64,000 nt of DNA from Chamaecyparis obtusa (GCA_027943335.1 BSBK01007036.1:46855-110854), one strand, 5' to 3'. Positions 1 through 12,009 are shown, counted from the stretch's first letter. The notes: generated from the sequence alone by a model not told the origin. Made by a program: numbers and translations.

Positions 1-949
1 GATATCCTCCCAAGGCTTCTCTGGTACAGGTAATGGCTGATACAACCCTGTATTCTGCTTCACTCCCTTCGCCATCTGACATACTCGGCAACTCTGTACA
101 AACTTCTTCACATCTTGCTGCAACTGTGGCCAATAATAATTCTCACTAACCAAACCAAGGGTTTTATCACGACCAAAATGTCCAGCCAATCCTCCGCTAT
201 GCTTTTCCTTGATGAGATTCTCCCTCATAGAACTTCGTGGAATGCACAACTGACTCCCTCTGAATAGCATATCATCCTGGATGATGAAATCCAACCATTT
301 CGTCATGTCTAGAGTAACAGGTTCCGTACAAGCTTTCCAAGCTTCACCAAAATTAGGATCCTCTGGATATAAATTCTTGAGTTCCTTGAACCCAACCACT
401 TCAATCTGCATTTCTGTCAGCAATAGTTGCCTTCTGCTAAGAGCATCTACAACCCTATTAGACTTTCCACTCCTGTGTTTCAAAACAAATGTATAACTCT
501 GCAAAAACTCAACCCATTTTAAATGCCTCTGATTCAACTTTCCTTGACTATTCAAATATTGCAAAGCTTGATGATCAGTATACAAAACAAACTCCTTAGG
601 AAGCAGATAGTGCCTCCACTTTTTCAATGCCTGAACTATAGCATAAAATTCTTGATCATAAATAAAATATTTTCTCTTGGCATCATTTAATTTCTCACTG
701 AAATAAGCAACAGGTTTACCTTCTTGGCTCATAACAGCTCCTATTGCAGTACCACTAGCATCACAATCTACTTGAAACACCTTATTAAAATTTGGAAGTG
801 CTAAAATAGGTTGTTCTGTAACTTTTTGTTTCAACAATTGAAAAATCTTTTCTGCCCCATTAGTCCACTTAAACTCTTTTCTATCCCCTCTCATTGTTTC
901 AGTCAAGGGTCCACAAATACTGCTAAAATTTCTGATAAACTTTCTGTAA
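1..949 (-). pseudogene. pol: Gypsy 1 RNase H and N-terminal integrase (truncated by window)
   Basis: The RNase H domain carries VDCDASGTAIGAVMSQEG (about 720-775), YDQEFYAIVQALKKWRHYLL and YTDHQALQYL (about 560-590). It would degrade the RNA strand during reverse transcription. The integrase zinc-binding domain follows at about 60-215: HSGGLAGHFGRDKTL, with a C-x2-C pair in QSCRVCQMAKG, which is an H2C2 finger. The sequence stops at PWEDI before the integrase catalytic core because the window ends. The whole stretch is open, with no internal stop after 1141. Confidence 0.9.
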
Positions 950-1590
950 AAGCTAGCTAGACCATGAAAAGATCTTACCTCAGTAGCACTCCTTGGAGTA
1001 GGCCATTCAAGGATAGCTTGTACCTTCTCTGGGTCCATTTTTAGACCTTCTGCTGAAACTACAAATCCCAAATACACCAACTCTTTCTTCACAAAACTGC
1101 ACTTCTTCAAATTAATCAACAATTTTTCTTCTCTCAACTTCTAAAATACCATACGAATATGCATCATATGCTCATCCAATGTCTTACTAAAGATCAAAAT
1201 ATCATCTAGGTAAACAATGACAAACTTACCCAGAAATTCTTTCAGAACCTCATTCATGAGCCGCATGGAAGTGCTCGGTGCATTGGTTAGCCCAAAAGGC
1301 ATGACTAACCACTCATACAGTCCTTCCTTTGTCTTGAAGGCAGTCTTCCATTCATCTCCTTCTCTGATCCGAATCTGATGATATCCACTCTTCAGATCTA
1401 TCTTTGAGAAATACACAGCTCCACTCAAATAGTCCATAATATCATCCATTCGTGGCAATGGAAACTTGTACTTGATTGTGATCTTGTTTATTGCTCTAGA
1501 ATCTGTACACATCCTCCACTCTCCATTCTTCATTGGTGCTAATACCGCAGGTACAGCACAGGGACTCAGACTCTCTCGAATCAATCCTTT
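950..1590 (-). pseudogene. pol: Gypsy 1 reverse transcriptase
   Basis: RT palm motifs are clear: [20 protein letters not shown], then [20 protein letters not shown], then the catalytic box YLDD at 1201-1212 ([13 protein letters not shown]). After TAG at 1141-1143 the same frame continues through LINLKKCSFVKKELVYLGF and the connection region (SFHGLASFYRKFIRNFSSI). All catalytic residues that I can see are kept, so only the stops disable it. The stop at 1141 follows MVF and could have been a Gln codon (CAG). Confidence 0.92.
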
Positions 1591-2349
1591 CTATAACAAC
1601 TCATTTACTTGTCTGTTCAACTCCTCACTTTCTGCAGGTGTCATTCTGTGTGCTGCCTTATTCGGAAAACTCACTCCTGGGATCAAGTCCATCTGATGAC
1701 TGATCTTCCTGACTGGTGGTAATCCATCAGGCATGTTATCGGATACAATATCTTGAAACTCATTCAACAAATCTGCAACTTCTACAGGAACATCTTCTAC
1801 TTCCTCTTTACCAGCTTTTGGAATTAAAGCAAAACATACATGCTCATGCCTCATACCATCTAGGAAATTTGTTCCATCAACAAATGTTATTCTTGCATTA
1901 CCACATACCTTTTCTTCGGTCTCCTTCAATGGTTTTAGCTTATGTCGCACTCCATCCTTTGTCAGGGAATAGGTATTCACATGACCATCATGTACAGCAC
2001 ATCTGTCAAACTGCCATGGTCTACCCAACAACATATGACATGCATCCATAGATATGATATCACACAATACCTCATCTTGGTATCCGCCAACCTTGAACTT
2101 TACTAGGCATTGTTCATTGACCATGACCTTGTGGTCATCCTGTACCCAGGCAATCCGATATGGATGTGGGTGTTTCTGTCTCTTGAGCTTCAACTTTGTC
2201 ACCATCTCTTCTGACACCAAATTATCAATGCTTCCACTATCAATGATCACATCACAACATTTACCTTCACACTTGCACTTGGTACGAAACCGGCTCCTCC
2301 TTTGCTCAGGTTCATTCTCACCACTCAACAGGACTCTTCTGTTAATCAA
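1591..2349 (-). pseudogene. pol: Gypsy 1 aspartic protease and start of RT
   Basis: This is an open stretch of 252 codons. The retroviral-type aspartic protease signature DSGS is at 2230-2241 (context VIIDSGSIDNLV), followed by the second conserved patch LLGRPWQFDR, typical of plant gypsy proteases. The protease would cut the Gag-Pol polyprotein. The C-terminal part (SHQMDLIPG to ELNRQVNELL) is the conserved leader into RT, and the frame is broken there by TAG at 1591-1593. The catalytic aspartate is intact, unlike the protease of gypsy element 2. No separate start codon is needed because this is internal to a polyprotein. Confidence 0.88.
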
Positions 2350-3456
2350 CGTTTCTCCTCTTTCAGCATCTTCAGAATTTGATGATCTGGCATCTTCATC
2401 TACATGTGCAACTCTGGCCTAGCCTTCATTTCTCCTATCTGTTCTGCCTTGGCGGTGAGGACATTCAAATGCCCTATGACCTTCTTCTCCACAGTGAAAA
2501 CATGTTCCACGGAAGCCACCTCTTCCAGATCCTTGTCCTCTTCCTCTTCCTCTCTGATCTCTATTATTCTGATCTTGGAAGCGATTGGAATTATTTCCTC
2601 ACTGATTCTGACTGCTACTGGCCTCATCCTTCTTTTTTAGATCTTCATTTCGGCCACCATATGACCATCCACCAGATCGTCCACCGCGACCTCTTCCGTT
2701 TTGTCTGCTCTCAAACTTCTTGTTCAGCTTTTCCTCTACTTTTAGGGAAAACTGATATGCCTCTTCAATACTGTTCATTTGAACCAGATTCAGCTCCTCC
2801 TGAATGCTTGGCCTTAACCCATTAAGGTATCAGGCAACTTTCTCCTTATCAGCTTCTGCATGGCCTGTTCTGATGAGAAGTCGATAGAACTCCTCTGTAT
2901 ACTCCTGAACAGATCTTCCTGCTTGCTTCAAACTCTACATTTTCTTCAGTAGGTCAAGCTCATAATCAACAGGAATGAACTGTCGCTTTAATTTATCCAC
3001 CATCTGATCCCATCTTGTGATTTTATCTTTCCCTCTTCTATTTTACTCCAATTGAATTTCTTGCCACCAGATCTTCGCATGACCTTTCAGTCTAGCCTTC
3101 GCAAATTTGACCCTATCAGGATCCTCAACATCTTCATACTCAAAATACTCCTCACATTCATTGATCCAGTCAATCAATTCCTCTGGGTTAAGATTTTCAG
3201 AAAATGTAGGAACCTCAATCTTAGGTCTTTTCCCAATCTTCGAAATCGCCCGAAAAAGTCTTTCTTCCTCCTGGTTCACAATTTCAACTTCTCCTTCTTG
3301 ATATTCTTCTTCGGCTTCATCCTCGCTTTCATCTCTGACATTAAGATTCATTCCTCTGTGAATCTCTTCTTGCAATGCTCGCACTTGTCTTTGCAGCTCT
3401 CTAACCTCAGGTGTCACAGCACCAGCTCTTCCGCCATGTTCTCTTCGTGGAGGCAT
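2350..3456 (-). pseudogene. gag: Gypsy 1 gag (capsid/nucleocapsid part of gag-pol), with stops
   Basis: Gag forms the cytoplasmic particle that packages element RNA. The frame is open upstream to 3531, but I choose the Met at 3456 because the protein then begins MPPRREHGG, a common start for plant gypsy Gag. The capsid-like region includes EELIDWINECEEYFEY and LKGHAKIWWQEIQLE. A basic Gly/Arg-rich linker and a CCHC zinc knuckle (CFHCGEEGHRAFEC, 2461-2502) follow. In-frame stops lie at 3043-3045 (TAA), 2935-2937 (TAG), 2830-2832 (TGA), 2599-2601 (TGA) and 2419-2421 (TAG). All five can be read as one C-to-T change in a CAA, CAG or CGA codon. The frame continues directly into protease. Confidence 0.9.
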
Positions 3457-3538
3457 TTTCGCGATGCGCGCTGAAACCCTAGCCACGGTCCTGGTGCAAA
3501 CTGCCTCATAGTCGGTGATCTGTTTACACACTCAAGAA

Positions 3539-3555
3539 CTCCTTCTCTAATACCA
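3539..3555 (-). other. Gypsy 1 primer binding site
   Basis: Minus-strand TGGTATTAGAGAAGGAG lies two bases inside the 5' LTR end (…CATCA at 3558). It resembles the initiator-tRNA-Met primer site TGGTATCAGAGC used by many plant gypsy and copia elements, with one change in the core. Confidence 0.75.
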
Positions 3556-3557
3556 CT

Positions 3558-4415
3558 TGATGAAGGGTGCTCCCCTTAATACCACAAACACATAACAGAA
3601 ATAGAGAAACAACAACAATATGCAAGAACAAAAAATTGGCTTCTTATTATCTCCACGAATGTGGAATTACAAACTTTCAAAATTACAATATGCAAAGCCA
3701 CATGGACATTCCCTTACAATATTTCATAGGACAAAGCCTCGAACTATTACCCAGATCTACTACCTAGAACTATTCTGAACTCCTAAGACAATAATACAGC
3801 CTTCCTTATATAGGCAATTTTTCCACCGCCTGGGAAGGTTCCAGAATTTTAGCCAATAAGGCCGACCAAACTTAGAATTATTTTATTTTACATTTTATTA
3901 CATCATAGTCAGCTCAAGATAACCTTTGAAACTCGAACAAAAATTTTGAAGAAAATTATTTTTCGCCATTTCGGGTGGCCCAACTTCCGAAGACCATAAG
4001 TCATCACCAGTTGACCCGATCGGCTATTATAACCCCATTTTGAAAATGCCATGAAGCGCTCTACAGGCTTGACCCGCGCAAGCGCTTGTCACCCAAATTT
4101 TTGACCTCATCCGGGGCCTCTAAAGCCTTCAAAACTGAGTTCAAAGTTTCTGTACCCTGCTGCCAATACCAAAAATCTTCAATATCTTCCAATATACACT
4201 TGATCTGGCAATGAAACTTTGCTGGCAGACTTATATGACCAAAATGAACCTCCAAGAAAGAAATCAGATCATTCTAAGCACATACGAAAATTACCAAAAA
4301 TAGTAACTTTCCATAAATAGTAGCTCTGCATAAAATAGCCCTTATTGAAATATAAAAACAAAAATATTTTTGGGTGATGCAAGATTGCTCTTACACCCAG
4401 GATGCTTCTGCATCA
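3558..4415 (-). repeat. Gypsy 1 5' LTR (858 bp)
   Basis: The LTR is bounded by TGATG/CATCA: plus-strand TGATGAAGGG at 3558 and …TGCATCA at 4415. On the minus strand it starts TGATGCAGAAGCATCC and then has AATCTTGCATCA. This matches the starts of both LTRs of gypsy element 2 (20391 and 47565), which confirms the boundary and shows common descent. The 3' partner LTR is off the window. Confidence 0.85.
3805..3814 (-). promoter_or_regulatory. TATA box in gypsy 1 LTR
   Basis: Minus-strand CCTATATAAG lies about 600 bp into the LTR, in the position expected of the promoter that makes the genomic RNA. The related LTR of gypsy 2 has TATATAAG at the equivalent place (36823-36830). Confidence 0.6.
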
Positions 4416-4430
4416 CTTATTCTAATTTAG

Positions 4431-6737
4431 TGTTACTTTTTCAGGCCACTAAAGCCCTAAAATACCCATGTGCTAAATTGTGATGACTACTTTGCATGTA
4501 TGTGGTTAGGTTTTACATTGGGATCTCCTTTAATACTTTATGTCTATGCCTAAGTCTCCCCAGTTAATATTTCCTAGGTCTACTACCTAGTGGATTTAAT
4601 TTTTTCCTAAGTCCTATGCCTTAATATTTCCAAAAATTTTTGGCTAGTTCTTTCTTGGGCCCGACTCTGACACCATCTTAATCTAATGGTGGGCGTATGT
4701 TCTTATGAAATTTGTTAGAGGCTTGCGAACATGCATCAGCCACTGATTCTATTTTACGATGTAGCTTTGTAGTGAAGTGGGTCCATTGCCATGTTAGCAC
4801 TGTTGGCATTCTTTAATTGGTCCATGTGACCATGAGTTGGATGTTCTATAAGGTGGGCCTAGTATCTCAGTGTGAAGATTCGAGATCTATGGTCGGTGCA
4901 TGATCTCAAGGAATCTTTGGGGCCCTTGAGATTATAAGTCGACCATCCGATCTTCCAATATATTAAAGACATATAGTGGGTCTGATCTACCACATGGTGT
5001 TGACTTTCTTTTTCCTGATTGGTCAACGCATTGATGATTTAGAGTATTGTCAGTAGGACCTGGATGCTGACATGTTTTGAGGGCCCTGACATTCATAGAG
5101 GATCTACGGTTGGCGTAAGTTCTCATGGAATTTGTTAGAGCCATGAGATCTTGTGCCAGCTGTTGATTTTACTTTTTCTTAGGTGCTAATGAGGCTAGGT
5201 CCTCTAATAGGTGGTGTTGACATGCAGTGTTTTGATTGGCTAAGCAGGAGGGTGACTTGGACTTGTCAGTGGGCCCAAATCTTTCAAAGGGGCTGATAGA
5301 TGTAGGATCTACGGGTGTCATGTGATTGCATGGAATCTTTTTAGGCCATGCGATCATGCGACAACCATTTGATTAAAGGTTTATACTTTGTGGGTCATGT
5401 CTGCTATGTGGAGCTAATGTGCATGATTTTTATTCACTACTATATGCTAACTTGGTGGAGACTTTCAAAGGGTTTACGACTATTGTAAGATTAAATGTAA
5501 ACCACCCAATCTATCAGAAATTAATGAAATCGACGGTCACATTTTAAACTTTGTCTGGATAACCATTGTAATTCAAATTTGAAATTTTTGGAGGTTTTCC
5601 ATGACAGGAAGGACTCAAATTTAATATTTTAGCGGTCGGATTTGGTGGAATCGGTGGCACCTGTTGCTGCAGTGTGGTCCAGGGTGTTAGATGATCATTT
5701 GCAGGGTGTTTGTACCATGATTTTGTGCTTGTAGCATGTTGTAGGTGGCCGAATTGGTTGATAAATGTGGGATTTTTTGTGGTTCTCAGTACTTTCTCAA
5801 GAATTTTGTCATGATTGTGGATCCCTCTAGGATCTATTTTTCTCCTGGTTGCTTGGGTTTCTTTCCCCTATGATAAAGTTTTTACTATTTCTAGTTGGTC
5901 TGGTGGGTGAAACCCTAACCCTAGTCATCCATAGCTTGTTGCATCTTGTTTTGGGATTTCAAGATGACTAGGAGGGTATATATTGCAGAATTTTTTCTAT
6001 ATTAGGGGTTGTTGTTGATGGTATTATACTGAACAAGGAGAGCTTGGATTTAGGGTTTTTCTTTCTCTTCACATATTATTGTCTGAATAATGTATTGATT
6101 CTACAAGTTTGATGAGAATATAGTTGAATTCCAATCTCATAGTGGTGTATGTCTTCTTTTTTTGATATTGAAATCATATATGTTAATGTCACAAAGTGAG
6201 TTAGCATATGGTAAACAAAGAGTATTGTGAAATTATCTTTGAGTTCTTAACAAAGTTAGGATTAAAGTCTTTCAGGTAATTTCAGTGAGTTCATGGCTTG
6301 ATAAGAATTTGATGTCCTGGTATGTGAGTGAGAGGGATAATAGGAAAAGTACTTATCCTGAATTCAAGTATGTTTGAGTTAGAATTTTTAGTTGGTATAA
6401 GTTCTTTAGTGACTCTATGCCCTAGGTTAAGGCACTGATCTATTCTCTAGAAGTAGTCCATCATCATCAATCACACACACACACATTTAAATGATAAAAT
6501 CTTTCAATCAGTTAGTAAAGGGCATAGTTGTATATTGTTTTGAGACTCCTTTGGATAAGTGAGTCAAGGGTACACCTACCTGAGCATTAAGGCTCAAAGT
6601 GTAGGAGGATCTCTTTGATTCTTGTTAATTGGCCCTCTTCCTTGTGGACTTTGGAGTGGTGATAGAGTCAAAGTATCATTAAATTTATCCATCAAAGTAT
6701 AAATCTACAAGTTGAAGATCAAAGGGAAAAACCAACA
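4431..6737 (+). repeat. Diverged long LTR (solo or truncated), same superfamily as the 22971 element
   Basis: The 3' portion is plainly related to the plus-strand long LTRs at 22971-25806 and 28094-30943. It shares GCTTGTTGCATCTTG just before a TATA-like run at 5977-5984, GTTAAGGCACTGATCTAT, TACACCTACCTGAGCATTA, GGATCTCTTTGAT, and the terminal AAACCAACA at 6737. The start TGTTACTTTTTCAGG at 4431 fits the family's TGTTA start, but this end is diverged and might be artificial: gypsy 1 borders it at 4415 and could have cut off an upstream part. No target-site duplication matches across the two ends. The sequence contains at least four degenerate copies of the GTCGCATG hairpin module (4687-4739, 4890-4944, 5100-5165, 5307-5373) and no ORF of note. 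Confidence 0.7.
6471..6486 (+). repeat. Short (CA)n microsatellite
   Basis: An uninterrupted run of about eight CA dinucleotides sits inside the diverged LTR. It has no evident role. Confidence 0.8.
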
Positions 6738-9164
6738 GAAGACAACCTTTAAAACTACTGAAGGGCTATATGAGTGGCTTGTAATGCCATTTGGGCTTAC
6801 TAATGCCCCTAGCACACATCGGATTGATAAACAAAGTGCTAAAGGACCACATAGGTAGATTTGTGGTGGTATCTATTGATGATATACTTATCTTCAACCA
6901 GACAAAAGAAGAGCACTTGACACACTTGGAGATTGTTCTCAAGAGACTCCATGATGAGTAATTGGGAATCAACCTAGAAAAATGTGAGTTCCTTAAGAAA
7001 GAGTTAGTTTACTTGGGGTTTGTGGTATCCAAGGTTAACTAAAAATGGAGCCAAACAAGGTGGAAGCTATCACAAATTGGCCTACACCAACCACAAGTAC
7101 ATAACTAAGAAGTTTCCATGGTCTTTCTCAATTTAATAGGAAGTTCATAAGGAACTTTAGTGGCATATGTGCACTAGTCCTAGATACCATAAAGGGTGGA
7201 GTGAAGACCATGTTTAGATGGACACTAGAAGCTAGCAAGGCATTTGAAAAGTTGAAGCAACAAGTGGAAACACAACCCATTCTCCTACTACCTATTTTTG
7301 ACAAACTTTTCACCTTGGAGTGTGATGCAAGTGGCATAGGAGTTGGAGGAGTGTTGAGCCAAGAAGATAGGCCCATAGCCTTCTTCAGTGAGAATCTTAA
7401 TGAGGCTAAGAAGAAGTATTGAGCATATGAATTAGAGCTATATGGATTAGTTTAGTCACTTAGGAAGTGGAGACATTACCTCCTTCCTGAATAATTTGTG
7501 GTGTTTAAACATAACCAGGCACTTAGCTACATAAAAACTCAAGAGAAGTTGAGTAATAGGAGCTTGAAATGGATGGAGTACCTACAACCCTTCACATTCA
7601 ATATCAAACATAAGAAGGGATATTTGAACAAGGTTGCATATGCACTAAGTAGAAGATTGCTGACAGTGAAAGACGTTCAATTGCAAAGCATTGGAATTGA
7701 GAGTTTCAAGGAACTCTATGGTGAGGATGAATACTTCTCACAAGCATATATAAGGTATGTTCTGAATTTGAAAATCATTTTCACAATCCATTCTCTAAGT
7801 ATACTTTACAAAGTGGAATTTAGTTGAAAGGGAATCAGTTATGTGTTCCCAAAGGCTCAATGAGAGAAAATCTCATTCAAGAGAAACACAATGGGAGTTT
7901 AAGTGGACATTTTTGTATCAAGAAAATAATGGAGTTGGTAGAGAGATTTTACTATTGGCCCAAGTTTCCAAGGGATGTTAGAAGATATGTAGAGCAATGT
8001 GTGGTGTGTATTAAAGCCAAAGGGGGAGCCAACAATGTAGGTTTGTATCAACCCTTTCCCATTCCAAATAGGCCATGGGAATGCATTATTATGCAATTTT
8101 TGGTAGGTCTCCCTAAGACCAAAATAGGACTAGATAGTGTCTATGTAGTAGTGGATAGATTCAGTAAAATGAATCATTTCATACCTTGTAGGACCACTCA
8201 TGATGTAAGCTACATAGCTAATCTCTTCTTTAAAGAGATTGTGAGGATACATGGTGTACCCCTAAGCATTGTATCTGACAAGGATGTCAAGTTTATGAGT
8301 CATTTTTGGAAGAATCTATGGAGGAGACTAGGAACAAATTTTTCTTTTGGGTTAGCTTACCATCCCCAAATGGAGAAACTTAAGTGATATATAGGGTGTT
8401 AGGAAACTTACTTAGATGCCTCACCAAAGAATATGGACAGACATGGGACATGATCCTTCCTCAAGCTAATTATGCCTACAATGATAGCATAAATAGGACC
8501 ATAGGAAGAAGCCCCGTTTAGGCTCTGTATGGGATGCATCCAAGAGGGGTGTGTGAGCTCATAGATCTAGGAGCTATGGAGAATAGGAGTGTCCATGCAA
8601 AGGATTTCTCCCATACTATAAAGGAGGTGCAGGAACAAGTGAAGAAAACTATCACTAAGGCAACCAACAAGTTGAAGACCAAAGTGTATATGTCAAGGAA
8701 AGACATACAATTTATAGTAGGATACTATGTCAAAGTACACCTTAACAAATCAAGGTTACAAAAGGGGATGCCAAAAAAAAGCTGATGAAAAGAGTGGGAC
8801 CTTGTAAGGTGTTAGCCAAATATGTGAACAATGCATACAAAGTGGAGCTACCGGAAGACTTGAGATTTTCAAAAGTGTTCAATGTATCAGATTTGATAAA
8901 ATTTAAATGGCCACTATCGGAGATCAATTAGAATAGTGAGGAAATACTGAAGGATATCAGTGCTATAGTATTACCTCTTATAGTCAAGCCACAAGCTGAA
9001 AAAGTTCTTGAATCCAGGGTGAAGAAACAAACCAGGCACAGAGTATACATTGAGAACCTCACAAAATGGAAGGGACACCCTGAATATGAAGCAACATGGG
9101 TAAAAGAAGCTGACTTTAAAAATTTTGGCATCAATCCTTCTATCTTATCCTCTAATATGTCTTG
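6738..9164 (+). pseudogene. pol: Chromovirus-type Ty3/gypsy pol remnant: RT, RNase H, integrase, chromodomain
   Basis: The remnant opens mid-RT with [20 protein letters not shown]. After a frameshift near 6816 it continues with the RT box region (FVVVSIDDILIF, in place of Y-x-D-D) and YLGFVVSKVN. RNase H follows: FTLECDASGIGVGGVLSQED (about 7312-7370) and the connection to RSLKWMEYLQPF. The integrase has an H-x-H/C-x2-C finger (HNGSLSGHFCIKK, EQCVVCIKAKG). In the core, IVSDKDVKF holds the second Asp, and the region of the last Glu is degraded (HPQMEKLK, then stop). The C-terminus (about 8986-9130, starting KPQAEKVLESRVKKQ) fits a chromodomain, which directs integration to marked chromatin. 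Several stops and at least two frameshifts make it dead. Gag, protease and the 5' LTR are missing. Confidence 0.88.
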
Positions 9165-9177
9165 AAGTCTTTTTGTG

Positions 9178-9188
9178 TAGAGGGGGAT
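9178..9188 (+). other. Polypurine tract before chromovirus 3' LTR
   Basis: The purine-rich run GTAGAGGGGGA lies just upstream of the likely LTR start TGTAGAAGTACC (9193) and after the end of pol. This is the expected position for priming plus-strand DNA. Confidence 0.65.
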
Positions 9189-9192
9189 TATC

Positions 9193-9810
9193 ATGTAGAA
9201 GTACCTTTTTTTTGTTTTTCTTGTAAGCCTTTTTGGTATGTGTTGATTTCCCTAAGGTAATGTTGACCAAGTTGTGGAATCCACTTTTGATTTGGAGTCC
9301 TTCTAGGTCCTAGGTTTTATTTGGAAGACTATAGTCTTCAATCACTTCTCTTGGAAAATGAATAAAAGTTATATCAGGATGATTTCATGAGTTTTAGGGC
9401 ATGTGAAATCACTTTTGGAGTCTAGGTGTGGTCTAGCACTCTATGAGAGCTTCCCAAAGTCCTTAGGAAGCAAGATTCACAAAGTTGTGATTTTTGTTGT
9501 AAAAGTTGCTTAGCAACTTTTACAACTTTTAAAAGTTTCTTGGTGCATAATATCCTTAAGGGCTTAATCATCTTTTGAGAGCTCTAAATGTCACCTAAAC
9601 CTAATTTAGGTCTATATATGTGAACCTTGTCTCAAATCCCAAGGTTGGAAGAACTATTGTATAGAGAATCAATTCTGGAAGTGTCCATAGTATTAGAGTT
9701 TTCTTGTATTTCAGTGATCAGTGAATTAATGTATGGAATTATGAAGTAGATTTGGACCTATGATGGATGTTAGATGTTAGTGTGTGTGTCTATTCTAAAG
9801 TTCTACAACT
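9193..9810 (+). repeat. Chromovirus 3' LTR, first part (continues at 17232)
   Basis: The LTR begins TGTAGAAGTACC after the polypurine tract. It has a TATA-like run TATATATG near 9612. It is interrupted at 9810 by the 9811-17226 element, whose CAACT duplication marks the cut, and resumes at 17232. No second copy of this LTR is in the window, so its far end cannot be fixed by comparison. ATACCA near 17308 is one candidate. Confidence 0.6.
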
Positions 9811-10570
9811 TGTTATACACTGAGTTTTGAGCCTTTGTTTCAAGCTCTCTTGGTCTTGATAACTCAGTATAACATGTGAATCATCTCAAGGTTGTGGGAC
9901 CTTTGCTAACCGAGATGAGACCTCCAGGTTCTAGGCTAATTCCTCTTGGATTGTCACCTTAGTTTTCTCTTAGATAGGAAAGTAAATCTTTTGAGGGAAA
10001 GGGTTAGAAGGGGTGCATAAAAGGGAAATAACTTGAAAGCAAACTACCTACTAGGTGATGCACCAAGACTAGGGTTTGGATCTCAGTATAGAGGAATGAA
10101 ACTAGTGAAAGGCTTAGGTCTAGGAGATCACAACTTACTGAATAGGCTTGCATAAGTGTTTCATAAGATGGCCTGAACATAAGATACAACTTATGACCTG
10201 CAAGCAGACATTCACTTCTACAACCCAGTGTGGGATTGAGACAAGACTGTTAGGGGTTGAAATATACCCACAAAACATCTAAATCGAATCAAACACAATA
10301 ACACACATAGTTATAGAAAGCAAGAGGAATCAAGAAACCTAAGATATCATTGAAAACATGCATACACTTTGATCCAATAAGAGATAATCCACACAAGAAA
10401 GCATAAGGACAACAAGAATGTCACAAAATACTTTGCAATATCTAAACAATCAATGAAAATTACAATTGTAGAAAGCTAAAGGGCAAGAAAAATGCCACAA
10501 AAATGCTCTCTGAGAAAGAAACTTTATTTTTACAACTACTAAATTTTGAGCACTAAAGCTCCAAAAAAAG

Positions 10571-10578
10571 AATATATA
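10571..10578 (-). promoter_or_regulatory. TATA-like box, Gag-only element 3' LTR
   Basis: Minus-strand TATATATT, conserved in the partner LTR at 15673-15680, is followed in the transcription direction by the probable R/U5 portion. Confidence 0.45.
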
Positions 10579-12003
10579 CATCACTCAATTGCACGCAGGA
10601 AGAAGTCAAAAGACTAACTAGGGTTACAGATTTACAATATAATAATCAACCCTAGCAGTCAAATTCTGATCATAAATTCAACTCTATAAAATCATAGCCA
10701 ATCAGATATTTGTGTGCCCATCCCTATACTACATCGCCTGCAGACAAGCAACCCGGATCCAACTACTTCTCTACAAGTCAGGTTGTGATGAATGCTCAAA
10801 TCTAATCTCAAATCCTTGAAAGGACCCCAAAATGATAATCTAGATCTTTGCAAATTCTCCCAACTACAACTACCTCTGAAATCATCAATCCTCAGCTACC
10901 CACACTTGCAACATTCTCTCTCAAAAGAAAGCCTGTGAAAATAGTCACGCCACTTGAATTGAATGTTGGTTGCATGATCGCACGAGCCCAAAAGACCACA
11001 TGTGATCATGTGACTAGCCTCTTAAAACTATCTCCGCTGCCACATAAGACATTTGGGCCTACAAGAATACACCTGTCAACCATGTGGGCCAACAGGAAAC
11101 TCACACAGGCTAGACCCACCTTGACCTTTCCTTGCTTTAGTTACTTGGCACTGCTTTGACTACAAACCCTAACTTGGCCTTCACCTCAGGTTCACCTTCT
11201 CCCTTAGTCGCCAAGTCACTAGGACTTTTCCTTAACCCTAGTTCTATCTAGCAACTACACAAAATCCTTAACCATGCAACTGCACAAAGCTTTTTCAACC
11301 CTGGGCCCAGAACTGCCATGTGTCGCTTCCTTATTCATTCCGACCGCTACATCAACAAACACCTCGGCACCTTCCTAACATGGACCCACTCAAAATTTTG
11401 GATTCCCATCTAACGGTGGGCATAAGATCGCATGGCCTCAAAAGATTCCATGCGAAAACATGACCGCCATTAGATCTACACTAACTACCACCTTGCTTTA
11501 GAAAATTTGGACAAATGGACCCACTGACACTAGCATCACATTAGAAGGAAGATTGACGGCCGTTGTTACACCATGCACTTAAAAAGGAAACATCTTTCCT
11601 TAGCGGTGTAGCGACAACCACAAGATTTTGTTGAGCTTTAACTTTTGTAGATGGAGAATGGGCCCATCGATAGGTGTCATCCTATCGCATGATCGCAAGG
11701 GCAAGGAATATTCCTTGCGAACATGTGACAACAGTAATAATTTGAGGAAAGCCAGCCACTGGGCCCCGCTAGGTCTGAGTTGTGCACTTATGAAATGAAT
11801 GCCAGAGAGGAAGAAGTCCAAAACACAGAAAGGGTTGAAAACATAGAGGGTTTTTGAGCGAAGGTCAAAAACACACTGAGCTTTTGGACCAAAAGGTAGA
11901 AAACACAGAGGGTTTTCAGGACTTTGACAACTTTTTGAAACCCAGTAACAATATTTCCTGCAACCATTCAAACTTGAATAACTTCCTGGGTATTGTGATT
12001 TAG

Positions 12004-12009
12004 CACGTG
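12004..12009. promoter_or_regulatory. G-box CACGTG in LTR U3
   Basis: CACGTG lies in TAGCACGTGTGATC, about 180 bp from the transcriptional start side of the LTR. The same box in the same context is at 17042-17047, 42154-42159 and 56228-56233, in LTRs of a different family. G-boxes bind plant bZIP and bHLH factors. A regulatory role here is an inference from conservation. Confidence 0.5.

Larger units (their letters stand above)
1..4415 (-). mobile_element. Ty3/gypsy retrotransposon 1 (5' part; 3' part off the window)
   Basis: Read on the minus strand, this element has a 5' LTR (3558-4415), a PBS just inside it, then gag, protease, RT, RNase H and the start of integrase, which runs off the left edge. 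Gag and pol lie in one continuous frame, as in many plant gypsy elements with a fused polyprotein. I see no frameshift over about 3.4 kb, only seven in-frame stops. The outer end of the LTR is followed by CTTAT (4416-4420), the likely right copy of a target-site duplication whose partner is outside the window. Its gag and protease are related to those of gypsy element 2 at 37272-38971, so the two belong to one lineage. Identification is by motifs visible in the translation. Confidence 0.93.

Noticed and set aside
2379..2825. Plus-strand open frame of 148 codons
   Set aside because: It is the antisense shadow of gypsy 1 Gag, whose zinc knuckle and Gly/Arg linker are on the minus strand.
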